Part shown: positions 42,622-54,034 of the stretch, one piece after another
Numbering within the stretch: the stretch's first letter is position 1
Layout: the number at the start of each line of letters is the position of its first letter
NCBI GenBank assembly: GCA_028023455.1
Contig: JAQFVV010000347.1
Span: 436,001 to 500,000 of the forward strand
Length of the DNA: 64,000 nucleotides
DNA from: Epiperipatus broadwayi
Taxonomy: Eukaryota > Onychophora > Udeonychophora > Euonychophora > Peripatidae
Direction: 5' to 3'
Made by a program: the position numbers and the translations under genes
Notes under the pieces: generated by a model
Seen by the model: the letters and a program-made list of their open reading frames with translations, nothing else
Told to the model about the DNA's origin: nothing
Database searches by the model: none

Positions 42622-43256
42622 AATGAGCTTGCAAATAGCTCTTAACTAGCTTTTCAGAATATCCCCAACCTCAGACCATTTTCTGCTACTAGCTTCCTCA
42701 GTGAAGTGTTAGGATATTCAAACATTAGATTTAAAATACCAGCCAAGCCCAAAACTTTATCTAATAGATAAAATCTGAAATTTTCAAAAAATCCATATGT
42801 CTTCCAATCCAGCTATCTAACTTAAATAGTGATATGGGACTGAACCAAGTTCAGATACACCATATATTAATAGCTTTAGCAATATAAAATTACCAAAGCC
42901 TTAATAGCAAAAAATAAAATTACAAAGAAATCAATATAGATTTCAGACATCCATATGTCTTCCAATACAGCTATCTAACTTAAATAGCAATATGGGACTA
43001 TACCAAGTTCTTGTACATCATATATTAATGGCTTTAGCAGTATAAAGTCACCAAAATCTTAATAGCAAAAACTAAATTACAAAGAAACCAATATAGATAT
43101 CTGAAATTTCAGATTTTCTACTTAATACTTATCCATTAGATAAAGTGCTGTGTTTGGCCTGGTACTTTAAATCTAATGCTTGAACATCATAGCATCTTAG
43201 CCTGAGGTTGCAGATGTTTTGAAAAGTTTGCTAAGAGCTATTTTCAAACTCATTAT
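42620..43256. mobile_element. 637 bp TIR element with internal tandem repeat
   Basis: Long inverted arms, 42620-42790 and 43090-43256. The ends are ATAATGAGCTTGCAAATAGC and the complement ATAATGAGTTTGAAAATAGC, then CTCTTA in both. Arms continue through CAACCTCAG and ATTAGATTTAAA. The core is a tandem repeat of 158 bp: ATCCATATGTCTTCCAAT at 42791 and 42949. There is no coding capacity. It sits beside TA repeats, fitting a TA target. Confidence 0.78.
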
Positions 43257-43289
43257 ATAACATTTGTAATACATATGACTTGATTTCTT

Positions 43290-43294
<5 letters not shown>

Positions 43295-43376
<82 letters not shown>
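43295..43376. repeat. (TA)41 microsatellite
   Basis: An uninterrupted TA run of about 82 bases, the longest in the window, just outside the TIR element. The repeated YI frame on the minus strand is its translation. Confidence 0.95.
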
Positions 43377-43378
<2 letters not shown>

Positions 43379-43739
43379 AAGAGACAATTTTATAAATGTT
43401 ATGCCAATCCCTAGCATAAAACTGCAAGCATGCTTTTATATGCACATAAATATCTAAGTGTATTAATTTTACAAAGACTAATTAAATAAAGCTTGGAATA
43501 CAATTCTGTGATAATGTGTTATTTTTTGTTGAGAGTACCCTATTGCCTAGTTATCTTAATCTTCCTCCATCCATATGTGTAAATAGTATCTTAATGATAG
43601 AAAACTTTTTCAAAATTTATCCATCTACCTAATCAGGTTAACTCACAAAAAATTAAGTACTGGAATGCATACCATATAATTAATGAAGAACTCCCCCCCC
43701 CCAATCCCATCACTGCTAATCCTTCCCAATCATTCAATC

Positions 43740-44205
43740 ATTAAAAAGTTTAAATGGTGTCATTTAGAGCCGAAATTTAAATAAACCTAAACGCTCTGCC
43801 CACATGTCATTTTGTGGTCTATCATAGAGGGTTCTCATGCTTGGACCTGGTATGCCTTTTATGTAAATGAGATAATGACACAGTGGTACATATTCTGAGC
43901 CATTGTATCTCACTCCAATGAAACAGAGAATTTATTGCATCCATCTACATAACTAGAGTGTCTCTCCTTACCAGACTGATTTTTAGCATATCTAATAGGA
44001 TCTTTCCATCCATAAGAATCATAACCTTTCTGCTGCTTACCTATTGGTCAACTAGGTGTACTTTCATTTATGGCCACACCTTATTTGACCGTAAGAAATT
44101 ACTTACTTCAGACCATCAGAAACAGAGATGAAAAACTAGCTCCAACATACATCTACAATGATACATGGAGCCTTGCAGTAATGGACAATTTATGGTTGAA
44201 CATTT
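43740..44205 (+). pseudogene. L1/Tx1-like LINE, C-terminal fragment
   Basis: Conceptual translation shows LEPKFK near 43768, a zinc-type motif CLDLVCLLCK then DNDTVVHILSHC near 43845-43915, and LLLTYWSTRCTFIYGHTL near 44030-44085. The same order and residues (EPK-, C..C...H...C, W-L/S-x-RC) occur in the minus-strand copies at 30.6-31.6 kb and 46.8-47.3 kb. It is 5'-truncated and full of stops. The 118-codon minus frame at 44190-44546 is not related. Confidence 0.6.
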
Positions 44206-44699
44206 GATTTTTTACCCCTAGACTGTAGGTATTGGATTATGTAATCTTTTTTTATAGTTCCTGTTAACAGTATAACTAACTCTGTTACTGTTATAATGTA
44301 ATTCTTTGAACTCACAATAAAATTTCTTAATAAAAAAAGAAAGTTTATTAAAACTTGTGATGTCGTCTTAATAATCAGGTGATAGAATAATTTGATGGAG
44401 TGACAAAAAAGTGAACTATGATAATTAACTGTTATTTTTTGTTGAGAGATTCCTAATGGATAGTTTTTTCGATCTAGCTTTAGGGAAAGAATATATATAT
44501 ATATATATGCGTTTGTATATAAGCGTGTGTGTAAAATGTTTAACATAAAAGAATAAAAATAGTTAGAAATTATATTTATCTATATAGAGTTTGCAGATGT
44601 TTGATTGGCAAAGTCCCAGAACTAGAATCATTTCAAAAATCGTATAATGAATCTAACCCTACTACAGCACTGAATCATGCAGAGTCACAATCCAGATGG

Positions 44700-45092
44700 T
44701 GAGGTTAATTACTTTTGCAAATAATACTTCAGAGCATCAGGAGATGTTGCAAAAAATGAAATCAAGATAATAGGACTAAAGATAAATTCCAAAGTTACTA
44801 AAATAACGTTGAATATATTTTTTTCCTTAAAAAGAAAGTATTGCTAATCGGAAAGTATAAGTTAAAAACCTATAAATACCTTAGTCAGATTATAAAATAA
44901 AAAATAATAATTTATTTTAATAATTTAATGATTTTGGTTTAGAGAGAAAAAAAAATTAAAATATAAAAAAATATGCCCATAAATTTAAAAATTTTTTTTT
45001 TTTAATAATAAATATATTTTATTATTTTTTTAAAAAAAATACACACACAACAAAAAAAAACAAAAAAATTCCACCCCCCCACACAGATTAGA

Positions 45093-45140
<48 letters not shown>

Positions 45141-45235
45141 GAATAATAAGGGAAGATTGGAAGTGAAATATATGAGTGAGATAAAAAAATATATATCATT
45201 GTCATCATTGAGCAAAATTTATAGATTTGGCTTGA
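44700..45235 (+). pseudogene. RTE copy A, left part
   Basis: It aligns with the RTE at about 53290-53810: TTTTGCAAATAATACTTCAG near 44713, GGACTAAAGATAAATTCC near 44773, ATATGCCCATAAATTTAAAA near 44970, TTGGGAATAATAAG near 45136 and CATCATTGAGCAAAATTTA near 45203. AT and A/T-run repeats have grown inside it (44990-45135). It ends where copy B begins; the rest of copy A is at 46433-46590. Confidence 0.65.
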
Positions 45236-46430
45236 TTTATTTCTGTAAGTGATAATATTGACACATAATTATATTTATATTAATATTAAAAAAGATAATA
45301 AAGAAGCTATTGAAAATTATGGACCTATCATTTTTACCAAGATAATTACAATTTATTTACAGAGAACTTTGGATTTCAACTAATTAAAAGAATAAAATGG
45401 AATTAAAAGTGGTTTAGTATAATAGATCATATCCAAGTATTGAGAGAAGTTATAGAAAGGACCAATGAATATGAGTTGCTATTATGTTTTGGGTTTGTAA
45501 TGTATTTGATTCTATAAGAATTTCTTCAGTGATTACAGCATTGAATCATCAAAGTATAGACCCAGGATATTGTTATATTCTAAAGAATGTTTATAAAAAT
45601 GCAACAGCAACAATTAGATTACATAATGATACTAGGAAGATTAACATTGAGAAGGGTGTACAACAGTGTGACTCCATACCTCCAAAAAAAATCAAGAAAT
45701 GAGCAACTAAAGGAACAAAAGTAAATGAATATTATTTAAGTCACCTAAATTTTACAGATGATGTAGTTGTTCTTTGTGAATAAAGCTTTAGAGCTTCAAG
45801 AAATGTTGAAAGACTTATCAAATGAAAGTAGGAAAGTAAAAAAGTAGAACTAAAAGTAAATGTTTAAAAGACTAAAGTAATGTTCAATGGATTTTTTCAA
45901 AAAAAGAAATAAGTATTGATAATGATGAGTTAGACGAAATTAACAATTAAAAATACCTTGGTTAGAACATAATGGACAAAATTAATCCTAGAATTAAACT
46001 TGCTTGGAATGCTTTTGGTGGAAATAAATTATTATTAAAAGGAAATATGCCTATGGGTTTAAAAAAGGCTTTTTAATAAATATGTTTTACCAGTTCTTTA
46101 CTTATGGATCTGAGACTTGGACATTTAACAGAAGAGCAAAATAGAGACTTCAAACTGCTCAAAGAAGTATGGAGATATGCATGTTAAGAATAACAAGTGG
46201 GTCAGAACATATTGCTAGAAGGACAACAATAGATGAACAGTTAAAATCTTAAACCAGAATCCAAGAAATTGTAAAAGACCCAGAAAGAGATCGTACATGA
46301 GATGGATGGATGAAATAAGAAAGTGTGCAGGAATGATGTGGAGAAGAGAGACTAGAGATCGAAAAAAATTGATTAAACTTGGAGAGATGTTTATCATGCA
46401 GTGGATTGATAATGGTTGACAATGATGATG
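45236..46430 (+). pseudogene. RTE copy B, inserted into copy A
   Basis: A better-preserved 5'-truncated RTE copy. It has AAAAAAGATAATAAAGAAGC near 45290, TAGATCATATCCAAGTATTG near 45423, AGGATATTGTTATATTCTAA near 45566 and TTTTACCAGTTCTTTACTTA near 46083. It ends with GGATTGATAATGGTTGACAA then TGATGATGACG, the RTE 3' end, at about 46430. Frames are interrupted many times (72 codons at 45484 is the longest). Confidence 0.75.
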
Positions 46431-46432
46431 AC

Positions 46433-46590
46433 GAATTGGACTCTTAAGCCATATTTCAAAAAATTATAAGAAAAAGTGTATCAGATGGTTAGATGAAATA
46501 ATAAAATGTGCTGAAGTAAATATAGAAAAAAGCTGTAGCTCAGAGAACTAAATTAAACTTGGAGAAATCTTTTTTTTTATTATGAAATAA
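46433..46590 (+). pseudogene. RTE copy A, right part
   Basis: It resumes RTE sequence upstream of where copy B ended: TTGGACTCTTAAGCCATATT, then AGATGGTTAGATGAAATAAT, AAAATGTGCTGAAGT and AAACTTGGAGAAATC. Together with 44700-45235 it spans copy B, with only about 40 bases of the reference missing between them. Confidence 0.65.
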
Positions 46591-46599
46591 TTTTTTTTT

Positions 46600-47290
46600 T
46601 AAAACTACATGAATTATGGTACATAAATTGTTTGAGATTAAGGATTCATGAGTGTCCCACTGCATGCTTTGCCCACACAAGGGACCTGGTCATATTCAAT
46701 CCAGTGATTTTATCTGCACTGGTTTATCCCTGTGTAGTTAACTAGTCCCATTTATTGCAGCACGATATGGCTTTACCATCCATTTCTATAGTTTGGACAG
46801 AATATTAGTAATATTTGGTATCTGGTCTAGAGTCATCTGCTCCCAGGTATCAGAGAACTGTTTAGCTGGGGCTATTAGGTGATCTCTAGTTCTTAACTGA
46901 GACATGACTTCCTTGAAAATCTCCCTTGGACTTTTTATGTTGGACTGGAATATGAAGTGACATCTGATGAGCCAGTTTGCGAATAGTATTATGATGGCCA
47001 TATCATGGCAAAAGTGCCACTCCTCATTGCTTTACATATATTCAGAATAGAGACACATCCTGACAGGACACTAGAATACAGTCTTATTTCAAGATCTATG
47101 AGTTTCTTGCAGTGAGGGAATGTGTGGTCCATTGTCTCTTCATCTTCACCACAGAGGACACATGTTGGAGCAATGTTTTTGAACCCTCTGCAGTCCACCA
47201 TAAACTGCCTTGTGGGAAGCACATTGAGTTGGTATTTTATAATGAAATTTATTAATTTGGGCTCCGTGGCCTAAGATCTAGTTGCAATTA
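46600..47290 (-). pseudogene. L1/Tx1-like LINE, 3' end, minus strand
   Basis: From 47290 down: EPKLINFIIKYQLNVLPTRQ, then CVLCGEDEETMDHTFPHCKK (a C-x2-C...H...C zinc motif) at about 47110-47165. IILFANWLIRCHFIFQSN follows near 46945-46995, and a C-terminal tail ends at 46786. Frames at 46989-47222 and 46786-47001 are joined by one shift. The 3' untranslated part reaches about 46600. This is the clearest copy of the C-terminal domain in the window; the rest of the LINE is truncated. Confidence 0.72.
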
Positions 47291-47908
47291 TTCTAAAATA
47301 GTTAAAAAATGAAATATATATATATATGTTAAGTGTGTATGTTAAAATGCTCTGTCAGACCGCATGTTGAAAAACAAGCAATAAAATAATAAGGTCATGT
47401 AATAATCATTGATTATTTTCGTGGAAAATTTGATATTACTGGCCTCTTCCTTGAACTTTTTTTTTTCTGGCAACTAAATTTACATGCCTATTCATAAACA
47501 CTCACACGCTGATTTATTAAATAATATATAATACTTAAGAGCATCTGTCAAGTGATTTTCATTTGTATCTGTTTAAAATTCCTTCGTTCTATTCACATCA
47601 TTATATCGCTATTTATTTACTTTATCTGCAATAATTAAATTAAAGAAAAATCAAACTTAAACAAAAATTATCACCGCTTTAGTAGAAACAGCGGTATTTA
47701 AAAATAACTATGCTGGTTTAGAGCTAAATGTTGAGGTTACGTCAATAAAAAATTAAATAAATATTAAAAGTTCATTTTAAGACGTTAAGTAATGCTTATC
47801 ACAAGCTACTTTATCATTTATAAAAACGTATTAATTTCTTTTTAAAATTATGACTGTACAATTCTTTAATTTCTAGGTCATTCATTATATAATAATTATT
47901 ATAATTAG
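47291..47908. other. No gene recognised
   Basis: AT-rich with a short TA run at 47315. Nothing translates into a known family. Confidence 0.5.
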
Positions 47909-48215
47909 AGGGAATTAAAACCCAGCATTCTTTAGTTATCCACTCCACTTTATACAACCAATACACACGATCACATACAAGCGAAAAAGATAAATAATCT
48001 CCAATTTATATATTTCGTACAAAACCAGTACTCATCAGTTATCCAGATCATCATCTGGTTCACCGCGAAATACATATATTGAAGATCATTTACCTTTTCT
48101 GCATGAATGTAGTCTTGTGTCTTGGTTGTATAAGATGGATTGGATAACTAAAGGAGCTTGAAAGTCTGGGCTCAAATTCCCTCTAATTACATCTAGCTTA
48201 AAAAGTATATGTAAT
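47909..48215. mobile_element. Foldback-family copy, both arms, short
   Basis: The left arm starts ATAATTAGAGGGAATTAAAA and contains ACAAAACCAGTACTCATCAG. After GATCATCATCTGG it turns directly into the right arm (TTCACCGCGAAATACATATA to CTTGAAAGTCTGGGCTCAAA and TTCCCTCTAATTACATC). It is a short palindrome with the inner half of each arm deleted. Confidence 0.8.
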
Positions 48216-48502
48216 ATACTTGTATTAAAGTAATAATTATCATAGAGTATGATGGTGTAAAGAATGCATAATTTTAGTTTATTGGAAAAAATATTGTCAA
48301 AACGTATATAAACGTTTATGATGTATCAATTGCTTATGTGCTAAAATATTTATTATCTGGATTTGATTCCAGGCAAGTAAAATTTAAAAATGCTTTCAAG
48401 TTGATATCAGGTTTTGATTTTTTTTTTTTTGGTATGTAGTCAGAATAGCGAACTGAACTAATCATAATAATATTAGACAAAAAACAGACTTCTAGTTACT
48501 GA

Positions 48503-48890
48503 GGAGTCAGAGTGACTTGATGTCAACATGGGCATAACAACAATATTGGCATCTGAGTGGGATTTAGGCATTCTATCATCAGATTTTCAATGGTATGGAT
48601 GGCTGAAGAGTTGGAGTTTGGAGTAGAATGAAACCTGTCCATTCAAGTATAAAGATTTGCTATCTTAATATAAACTGAGCACTGATTATATATATGGGTG
48701 TGGGGGAGATGATAATCTGGACCAACTGATGAGTGCTGTTTCAGCACAAAATATGTATATTGATAATTATTTATCTTTTCTACATATGTGTGGTCATGTG
48801 TATCAGTAGTATGAGATAGTGTGGATAGTTGAAGGTTGCTTGAAAGTCTGAATTCAAATCCCCTATATTTTTAACTAGTGGATAAAATAA
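48503..48890 (-). mobile_element. Foldback-family copy, right arm
   Basis: From the centre outward: CTGAGGAGTCAGAGTGACTT, GATGTCAACATGGGCATAAC, CATCATCAGATTTTCAATGG, GAGTGCTGTTTCAGCACAAA and CTTGAAAGTCTGAATTCAAA. The left arm is absent. Confidence 0.75.
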
Positions 48891-49205
48891 GGACGAAAAT
48901 TACTTTTTGTTCACTATTCTGTAAGAGACTTTGAGTGTGAGGGTTTTTTGGAAAAGATATTTGTTCTGAAATGAGTCATTTAGATTCTATTATATCAATT
49001 TCTGAGCATTTAATTTTAAAAATTGCTTTAAAAAACGAATGTGAATATACCATACAGCCTGACCATTAATAAAAAAATTCTGAAATCAAAGCTGAATTTG
49101 AATTCAGAAATTTTCAAAAAAGCACAGACACTCCAATACAAAGTTGAATTATATTGGTAAAATGAAAAATATTTAAAAATTAAATGTGTTATAATAGCAT
49201 TTATA

Positions 49206-49398
49206 CATTGGACTATTTCTATCATCTAATATTCGTATTGAATGTCTTTAAAAAATTTTAATTTTATTTAAATATTCCAAATATATTCAACTGCTAATAA
49301 TAGCTCATACGTGTTGAATGTATTTGGAGTATTTAAATAAAATAAGATTTTTCTTAAGACATTCAGTACTTATGTTAGATTATGGAAATAGTCCAATA
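49206..49398. mobile_element. ~190 bp palindromic MITE
   Basis: ATTGGACTATTTCTATCATC at 49207 and its counterpart GGAAATAGTCCAAT near 49383 form the ends. The arms meet at about 49292-49312 and include CTTTAAAAAATTTTAATTTT and TATTCCAAATATATTCAAC. No coding capacity. Confidence 0.75.
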
Positions 49399-49614
49399 TA
49401 TAAATACAATTAAAATACCATCATCGCAAACCTTCAGAAAAATACTAATATAGTAGCACATCTTAAACGGCAACATATTCGCCAATATTCTTTAAAAAAT
49501 AATTTTATAAATTATAAAATAAATAGATTTAAATTTAAAGAAGCTTTTCATTGGTAATGGCAATCCAAATAATTTAAAATATTAAAACTCAAGCCATTTC
49601 TTATATATAAGATG

Positions 49615-50358
49615 CAAATATCAGCCTTTCAAGCTAATTGAGCACGCGCCTTTTGAGAGTGTTAAATAAATGAATACTTTCCTCTTCAATCCAAGATATA
49701 GTATTTATGCAGGAATAAAAAGGATCCTCTTATTCCTACGACTCAAATTCTTTTATATGAGCAAATCTGAAAAACTGTTGAGGAGAGCGTGAGTAGAATT
49801 CTCACTTTAAATAACTATTTACGATGTTTTTTGACCGAATGATGTCGGTGAAATTACTTAGAATTTACTAAACGTCATTCTTACTGAAACTTAATTATGA
49901 GTAAATAAGCAATTATTTTATCTAACGCTGTGTTTACAATTGTATTACATTCAAATATCAGCCTTTCAAGCTTGAATGTAATATAATTGTAATCACGGCA
50001 CTAGATAAAATAATTGCTTATTTACTCATAATTAAGTTTCAGTAAGAATAACATTTAGTAAATTCTAAGTAATTTCACAGACATCATTCAGTCAAAAAAC
50101 ATCGTAAATAGTAATTTAAAGTGAGAATTCTACTCACGCTCTCCTCAACAGTTCTTCAGATTTGCTCATATAAAAGAATTTGAGTTGTAGGAATAAGAGG
50201 ATCATTTTTATTCCTGCATAAATACTATATCTTGGATTGAAGAGAAAAGTATTCATTTATTTAACACTCTCAAAAGGCGCAAGCTCAATTAGCTTGAAAG
50301 GCTGGTATTTGAATGTAATATAATTGTAAACACGGTGCTAGATAAAATAATTGCTTAT
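49615..50358. mobile_element. 744 bp palindromic element, long direct repeat flanks
   Basis: The ends CAAATATCAGCCTTTCAAGC at 49615 and GCTTGAAAGGCTGGTATTTG at 50292 bound a palindrome centred at 49960-49968. The same terminal word AAATATCAGCCTTTCAAGC occurs again at the centre. After the right end, about 47 bases beginning GAATGTAATATAATTGTAAA repeat the sequence just right of the centre. TTATATATAAGATG flanks the whole at 49601-49614 and 50359-50372, a probable 11-14 bp target duplication. Arms share words with the 14.97 kb and 39 kb MITEs. No gene inside. Confidence 0.75.
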
Positions 50359-50789
50359 TTATATATAAGATGATAAAATTCTGCATTGCTAAATGATGAA
50401 AATTCATAATAAAAGTTGAAGCTACTTTCGAATGATGAAATGTAAAATGACCAACTTAATAAATATCTTTTTCTGTGTTCATTTTAAAAATAAAAGTTTA
50501 GAATAAAAATTTGTCTCTTATACAGCATTGAAAATAAGAAATAAACTGACATGAATTTAATAATTCAAATTTTTTATAAAAAGGAAATGTATTCAGAGAA
50601 AATATTTCTGTATTGAATTATAAATTATGGAATCTTACACAAAGGTGACAACTATAACCATTATTTAAAAATAAATTTTTAATATACAATTGCAAATGTT
50701 CTGATTTTTGACTGTTATTATTGTAAATAAATTAACATTATGTCATTAAACCCTGTTAAATATTATTGATTAAATCATATTATATTAAG

Positions 50790-51106
50790 TTAGAAAGGAG
50801 TTTGCTATTAACTGAAAGGAGACCCATTGATTCCTCTTGGAGGCCTTAAAGGAACCAAGCAGGGCAAATTCCTAATGTCCACTACATACGTTCTTGTCAT
50901 TGCAGCTGTTATTACTATGTGAGTATTCATATAGTATACAAACATGGATGGGCTGCTCACCAACACACATTAGCCAGTGTAGTGAGTTTATTGGCTTTTT
51001 ACCTGAGTTTAAGATCAAGAAACACCATGGTCTTTCTTTTCAGTTGCTTGATAAAGCAGAATGAATGTTTGTGTAAATGATATTTTCCCAATAGATATAT
51101 ACAATT
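50790..51106 (+). other. Probable RTE 5' region
   Basis: Less AT-rich than its surroundings (CTTGGAGGCCTTAAAGGAAC, CCATGGTCTTTCTTTTCAGT) and lying directly before the endonuclease frame. With it the element would measure about 3.26 kb, the usual size of RTE elements. The exact start and target duplication are not clear. Confidence 0.45.
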
Positions 51107-51988
51107 ATGACAGACAAAAATAAATCATGGCCCTTATTTCCAGGAGGCTGTAAAGTCATCAACCAATACAGCGGTTGGTGGCCGAAGGTGGAGGGTGCTA
51201 AGAATCCCCTGATTGTGGACCCAGGCTGCCATTTGATGACTACTTTTTATTTAGGTACTTACAACTGCAGATCACTTTCAAGTGAAGGAAGATTGCAAAA
51301 ATTAGAAGAAGCACTGTCTTATATTAAATAGGACATTATTGGATTTTGTGAAGTTAGAAGAAAAGGTGAACAGAGAATTGATTTAAAGTGTGGGCATGTA
51401 CTCTATTATAAAGGCACAAATATTGGAAATACAAGTGGAGTAGGATTCATTATAAACAAAAAGTGAAAGAACAACATTGTATCAGACAGAGTGGCAAGAT
51501 TAGTTATACAACTTAATAGCAGATACCAAATGCAGATAATTCAGTTTTATGCCCCAACAAGTGCTCATAGTGATGAAGTAGCGGAAGATTTTTATATGGA
51601 TGTACAAAAGGCTTTCAGTCAGAGTAAACAATATTTTTTAATTGTTATGGGAGACTTTAATGCTATAATTGGTAAACAAATGAAAGATGAAAGTGCTGTA
51701 GGTAATTTTGGTTATGGTAATAGAAATGAGAGAGGACATAGACTAGTGGAGTTTGCTGAAAAAGAACAACTTTATATTATGAATTCTTTTTTTGAGAAAA
51801 ATGTTAAAAGGAAATGGACATGGAAGCATCCCAATGAAGGTACAGCAGAACTGGATTATATTTTGACTAACAGAAAATACATATTTCAAGATTGTAATGT
51901 TCTTAATAAATTTAACACAGGAAATGATCATCAATTAGTAAGGTGTAAGATACGTGTTAATGCAAAACTAGAGAGACAAAAATTATAA
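51107..51988 (+). pseudogene. RTE endonuclease domain
   Basis: One frame with two internal stops, TAG 51329-51331 and TGA 51464-51466, each where a tryptophan codon would fit. AP-endonuclease motifs in order: TYNCRSLSSEG (Asn), DIIGFCEVRRKGE (Glu), SGVGFIINK, IIQFYAPTS (Tyr), IVMGDFNAIIG (GDFN), TAELDYILTNRK (Asp) and NDHQLVRCKI. The last is normally SDH, and here serine is asparagine. It nicks target DNA to prime reverse transcription. TAA 51986-51988 and a shift near 52025 separate it from the RT part. Confidence 0.85.
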
Positions 51989-52007
51989 AGAAAAACAATT
52001 TTTTACG

Positions 52008-53249
52008 TTGATATTCCTAATCTTTCAGAAACATTATAATGAATTTAAATTAGAACTTACAAATCAGTTTCAAGTATTACTAGATTTTGAACATGATCCA
52101 GATTTGAATGAAATTAATATGAAAATAACTGATACACTTTTAAAAACTGCAACAAAGATAGCTGGTAGAAAAAAGCAGCAATTGACCAATAAAATTTCTA
52201 CTGAGACTAGAGAATTTATGAAGAAAAGAATGAATATGAAGATATACAAAAATGATGCATTAAAAAGAATTGAATATCTCGAATTTTGTAAAATGGTACG
52301 GAAAAGAGTTGAAAATGATATAAGAAAGTATAACTGTGAATTAGAAAGGAAAGCTGTAGAAGAAAATAAAAGTCTCAAGAATGTAAAACAACATTTTGGT
52401 ATTGGTAGATAATTTATATCTGCAATAAGAAAAAAAGATGGAATTATTATTAAAAAGAGAGATGACATTATGAAATGGGTAGAAGTCTTTTATCAATAAT
52501 TATATAGTAATAAAGAACAAGTACCTCCTATTTCTATTGTATCTTCTGAATTGCCCAGAATTTTAAATGAAGAAGTGAGATACACAATTAAAGGTATGAA
52601 GAAGGGAAAGGCTCCAGGTAATGATGGAATTATAATTGATATATTAAAAGAAGCAGGTGAAGAAATAGAAAATTTTTTAGCAAAGTTATATACCAAATGT
52701 CTAAATGATAAAGATGTACCAGATGATTGGAAGAATGCAGTAATAATATTCATATTTAAAAAAGATGATAAAGAAGATATTAGAAATTACAGACCTATCA
52801 GCCTTTTATCAGTTTTATACAAAATTTTTACCATGATAATTACAACTCGTCTACAAAGAACATTGGATTTCCACCAACCAAGGGAACAAGCTGGAATTAA
52901 AAGTGGTTTTAGTACAGTAGATCATATCCAGGTATTGAGAGAAGTTATAGAAAGGACAAATGAATATGAGTTGCCATTATGTTTTGGATTTGTAGATTAT
53001 GAAAAGGCATTTGATTCTATAAACATTTCTTCAGTGATTAAAGCATTGGATCATCAAGGTATAGATCCAGGATATTGTCATATTTTAAAGAATATTTATA
53101 AAAATGCAACAGCAACAATTAGACTACATAATGATACTGGGAAAGTCAACATTGAGAAAGGTGTAAGACAAGGTGACTCCATATCTCCAAAACTTTTTAC
53201 AGTTTTTAGTGTTGCAAGAAGTATTTTGTGGATTAAAATGGGAAACTAA
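52008..53249 (+). pseudogene. RTE linker and reverse transcriptase
   Basis: One frame from about 52020 with stops TAA 52410-52412 and TAA 52497-52499. A basic linker is followed by YTIKGMKKGKAPGNDGI, IRNYRPISLLSVLYKIF (motifs 1-2), CFGFVDYEKAFDSI (motif A, catalytic Asp) and VRQGDSISPKLF (motif B). The frame then shifts near 53200-53220 and ends at 53249. No RNase H is present, as expected for RTE. The same sequence is found, worse preserved, at 17.5-18.9 kb and 45.2-46.4 kb. Confidence 0.88.
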
Positions 53250-54034
53250 AAGAATGAACATAAATGGAGATTATTTAAGTCATTTAGATTTTGCAGATGA
53301 TATAGTTGTTTTCGCAAATAATGCTTCAGAGCTGCAGGAGTTATCAGATGAAAGTAGGACTAAAGATAAATGTTAAAAAGACTAAAGTAATGTTTAATCG
53401 ATTTGCTCAAAATATGAAAATAAAGATTGATTATGTCGAATTAGAAGAAGTTAAAAGTTACAAATACCTTGGTCAGATTATTAATACAGATGGAAACATA
53501 ATGGATGAAATTAATCATAGAATTAAACTTAGTTGGAGTGCTTTTGGTAGAAATAACTTGATACTAAAACGAAATATGCCTATGTGTTTGAAAAGGAAGG
53601 TTTTTATCAAATGTGTTTTACCAGTTCTTACTTATGGATCTGAGACTTGGACACTTAATAGAAGAGCAATACAGAGAATCCAGACCACTCAAAGAAGTAT
53701 GGAGAGATGCAAGTTGGGAATAACAAGAAGAGATCGAAAACGCAATGTATGGGTAAGAGAACAAACAGGTGTTACTGACCTCATTGAAAAAATTAAAAGA
53801 TTGAAGTGGAGTTGGGCTGGACATATTTCTAGAAGAGATGATAATAGATGGACAATTGAAATCTTAAACTGGATTCCAAGAGATTGTAAAAGACCCAGAA
53901 AGAGACCACATGTGAGATGGATGGATGAAATAAGAAAGTGTGCAGGGGTGATGTGGAGAAAAGAAGCTAAAGATCGGAGAAGATGGATTAAACTTGGAGA
54001 GACCTTCATCCTGCAGTGGATTGATAATGGTTGA
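53230..54034 (+). pseudogene. RTE RT motif C, thumb and C-terminus
   Basis: Motif C, LDFADDIVVFANN, lies at about 53278-53320 in one frame (53173-53376). A shift near 53340 leads to the frame 53306-54034 with GLKINVKKTKVMF (motif D), YKYLGQIIN (E) and LPVLTYGSETWTLN. The C-terminal segment has ERCKLGITRRDRKRNVW, WAGHISRRDDNRW and RPHVRWMDEIRK, typical of RTE-family proteins. It ends 18 bases before the GAT repeat. The catalytic FADD is intact, but the whole protein carries at least seven breaks. Confidence 0.88.

Noticed and set aside
49615-50358. CRISPR-like or satellite array
   Set aside because: The repeats are inverted arms of one palindrome, not regularly spaced direct repeats.
52070-52753. 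Minus-strand frames at 52070-52468 and 52493-52753 and others opposite the RTE
   Set aside because: Shadows of the RTE coding strand; the plus strand carries the RT motifs.
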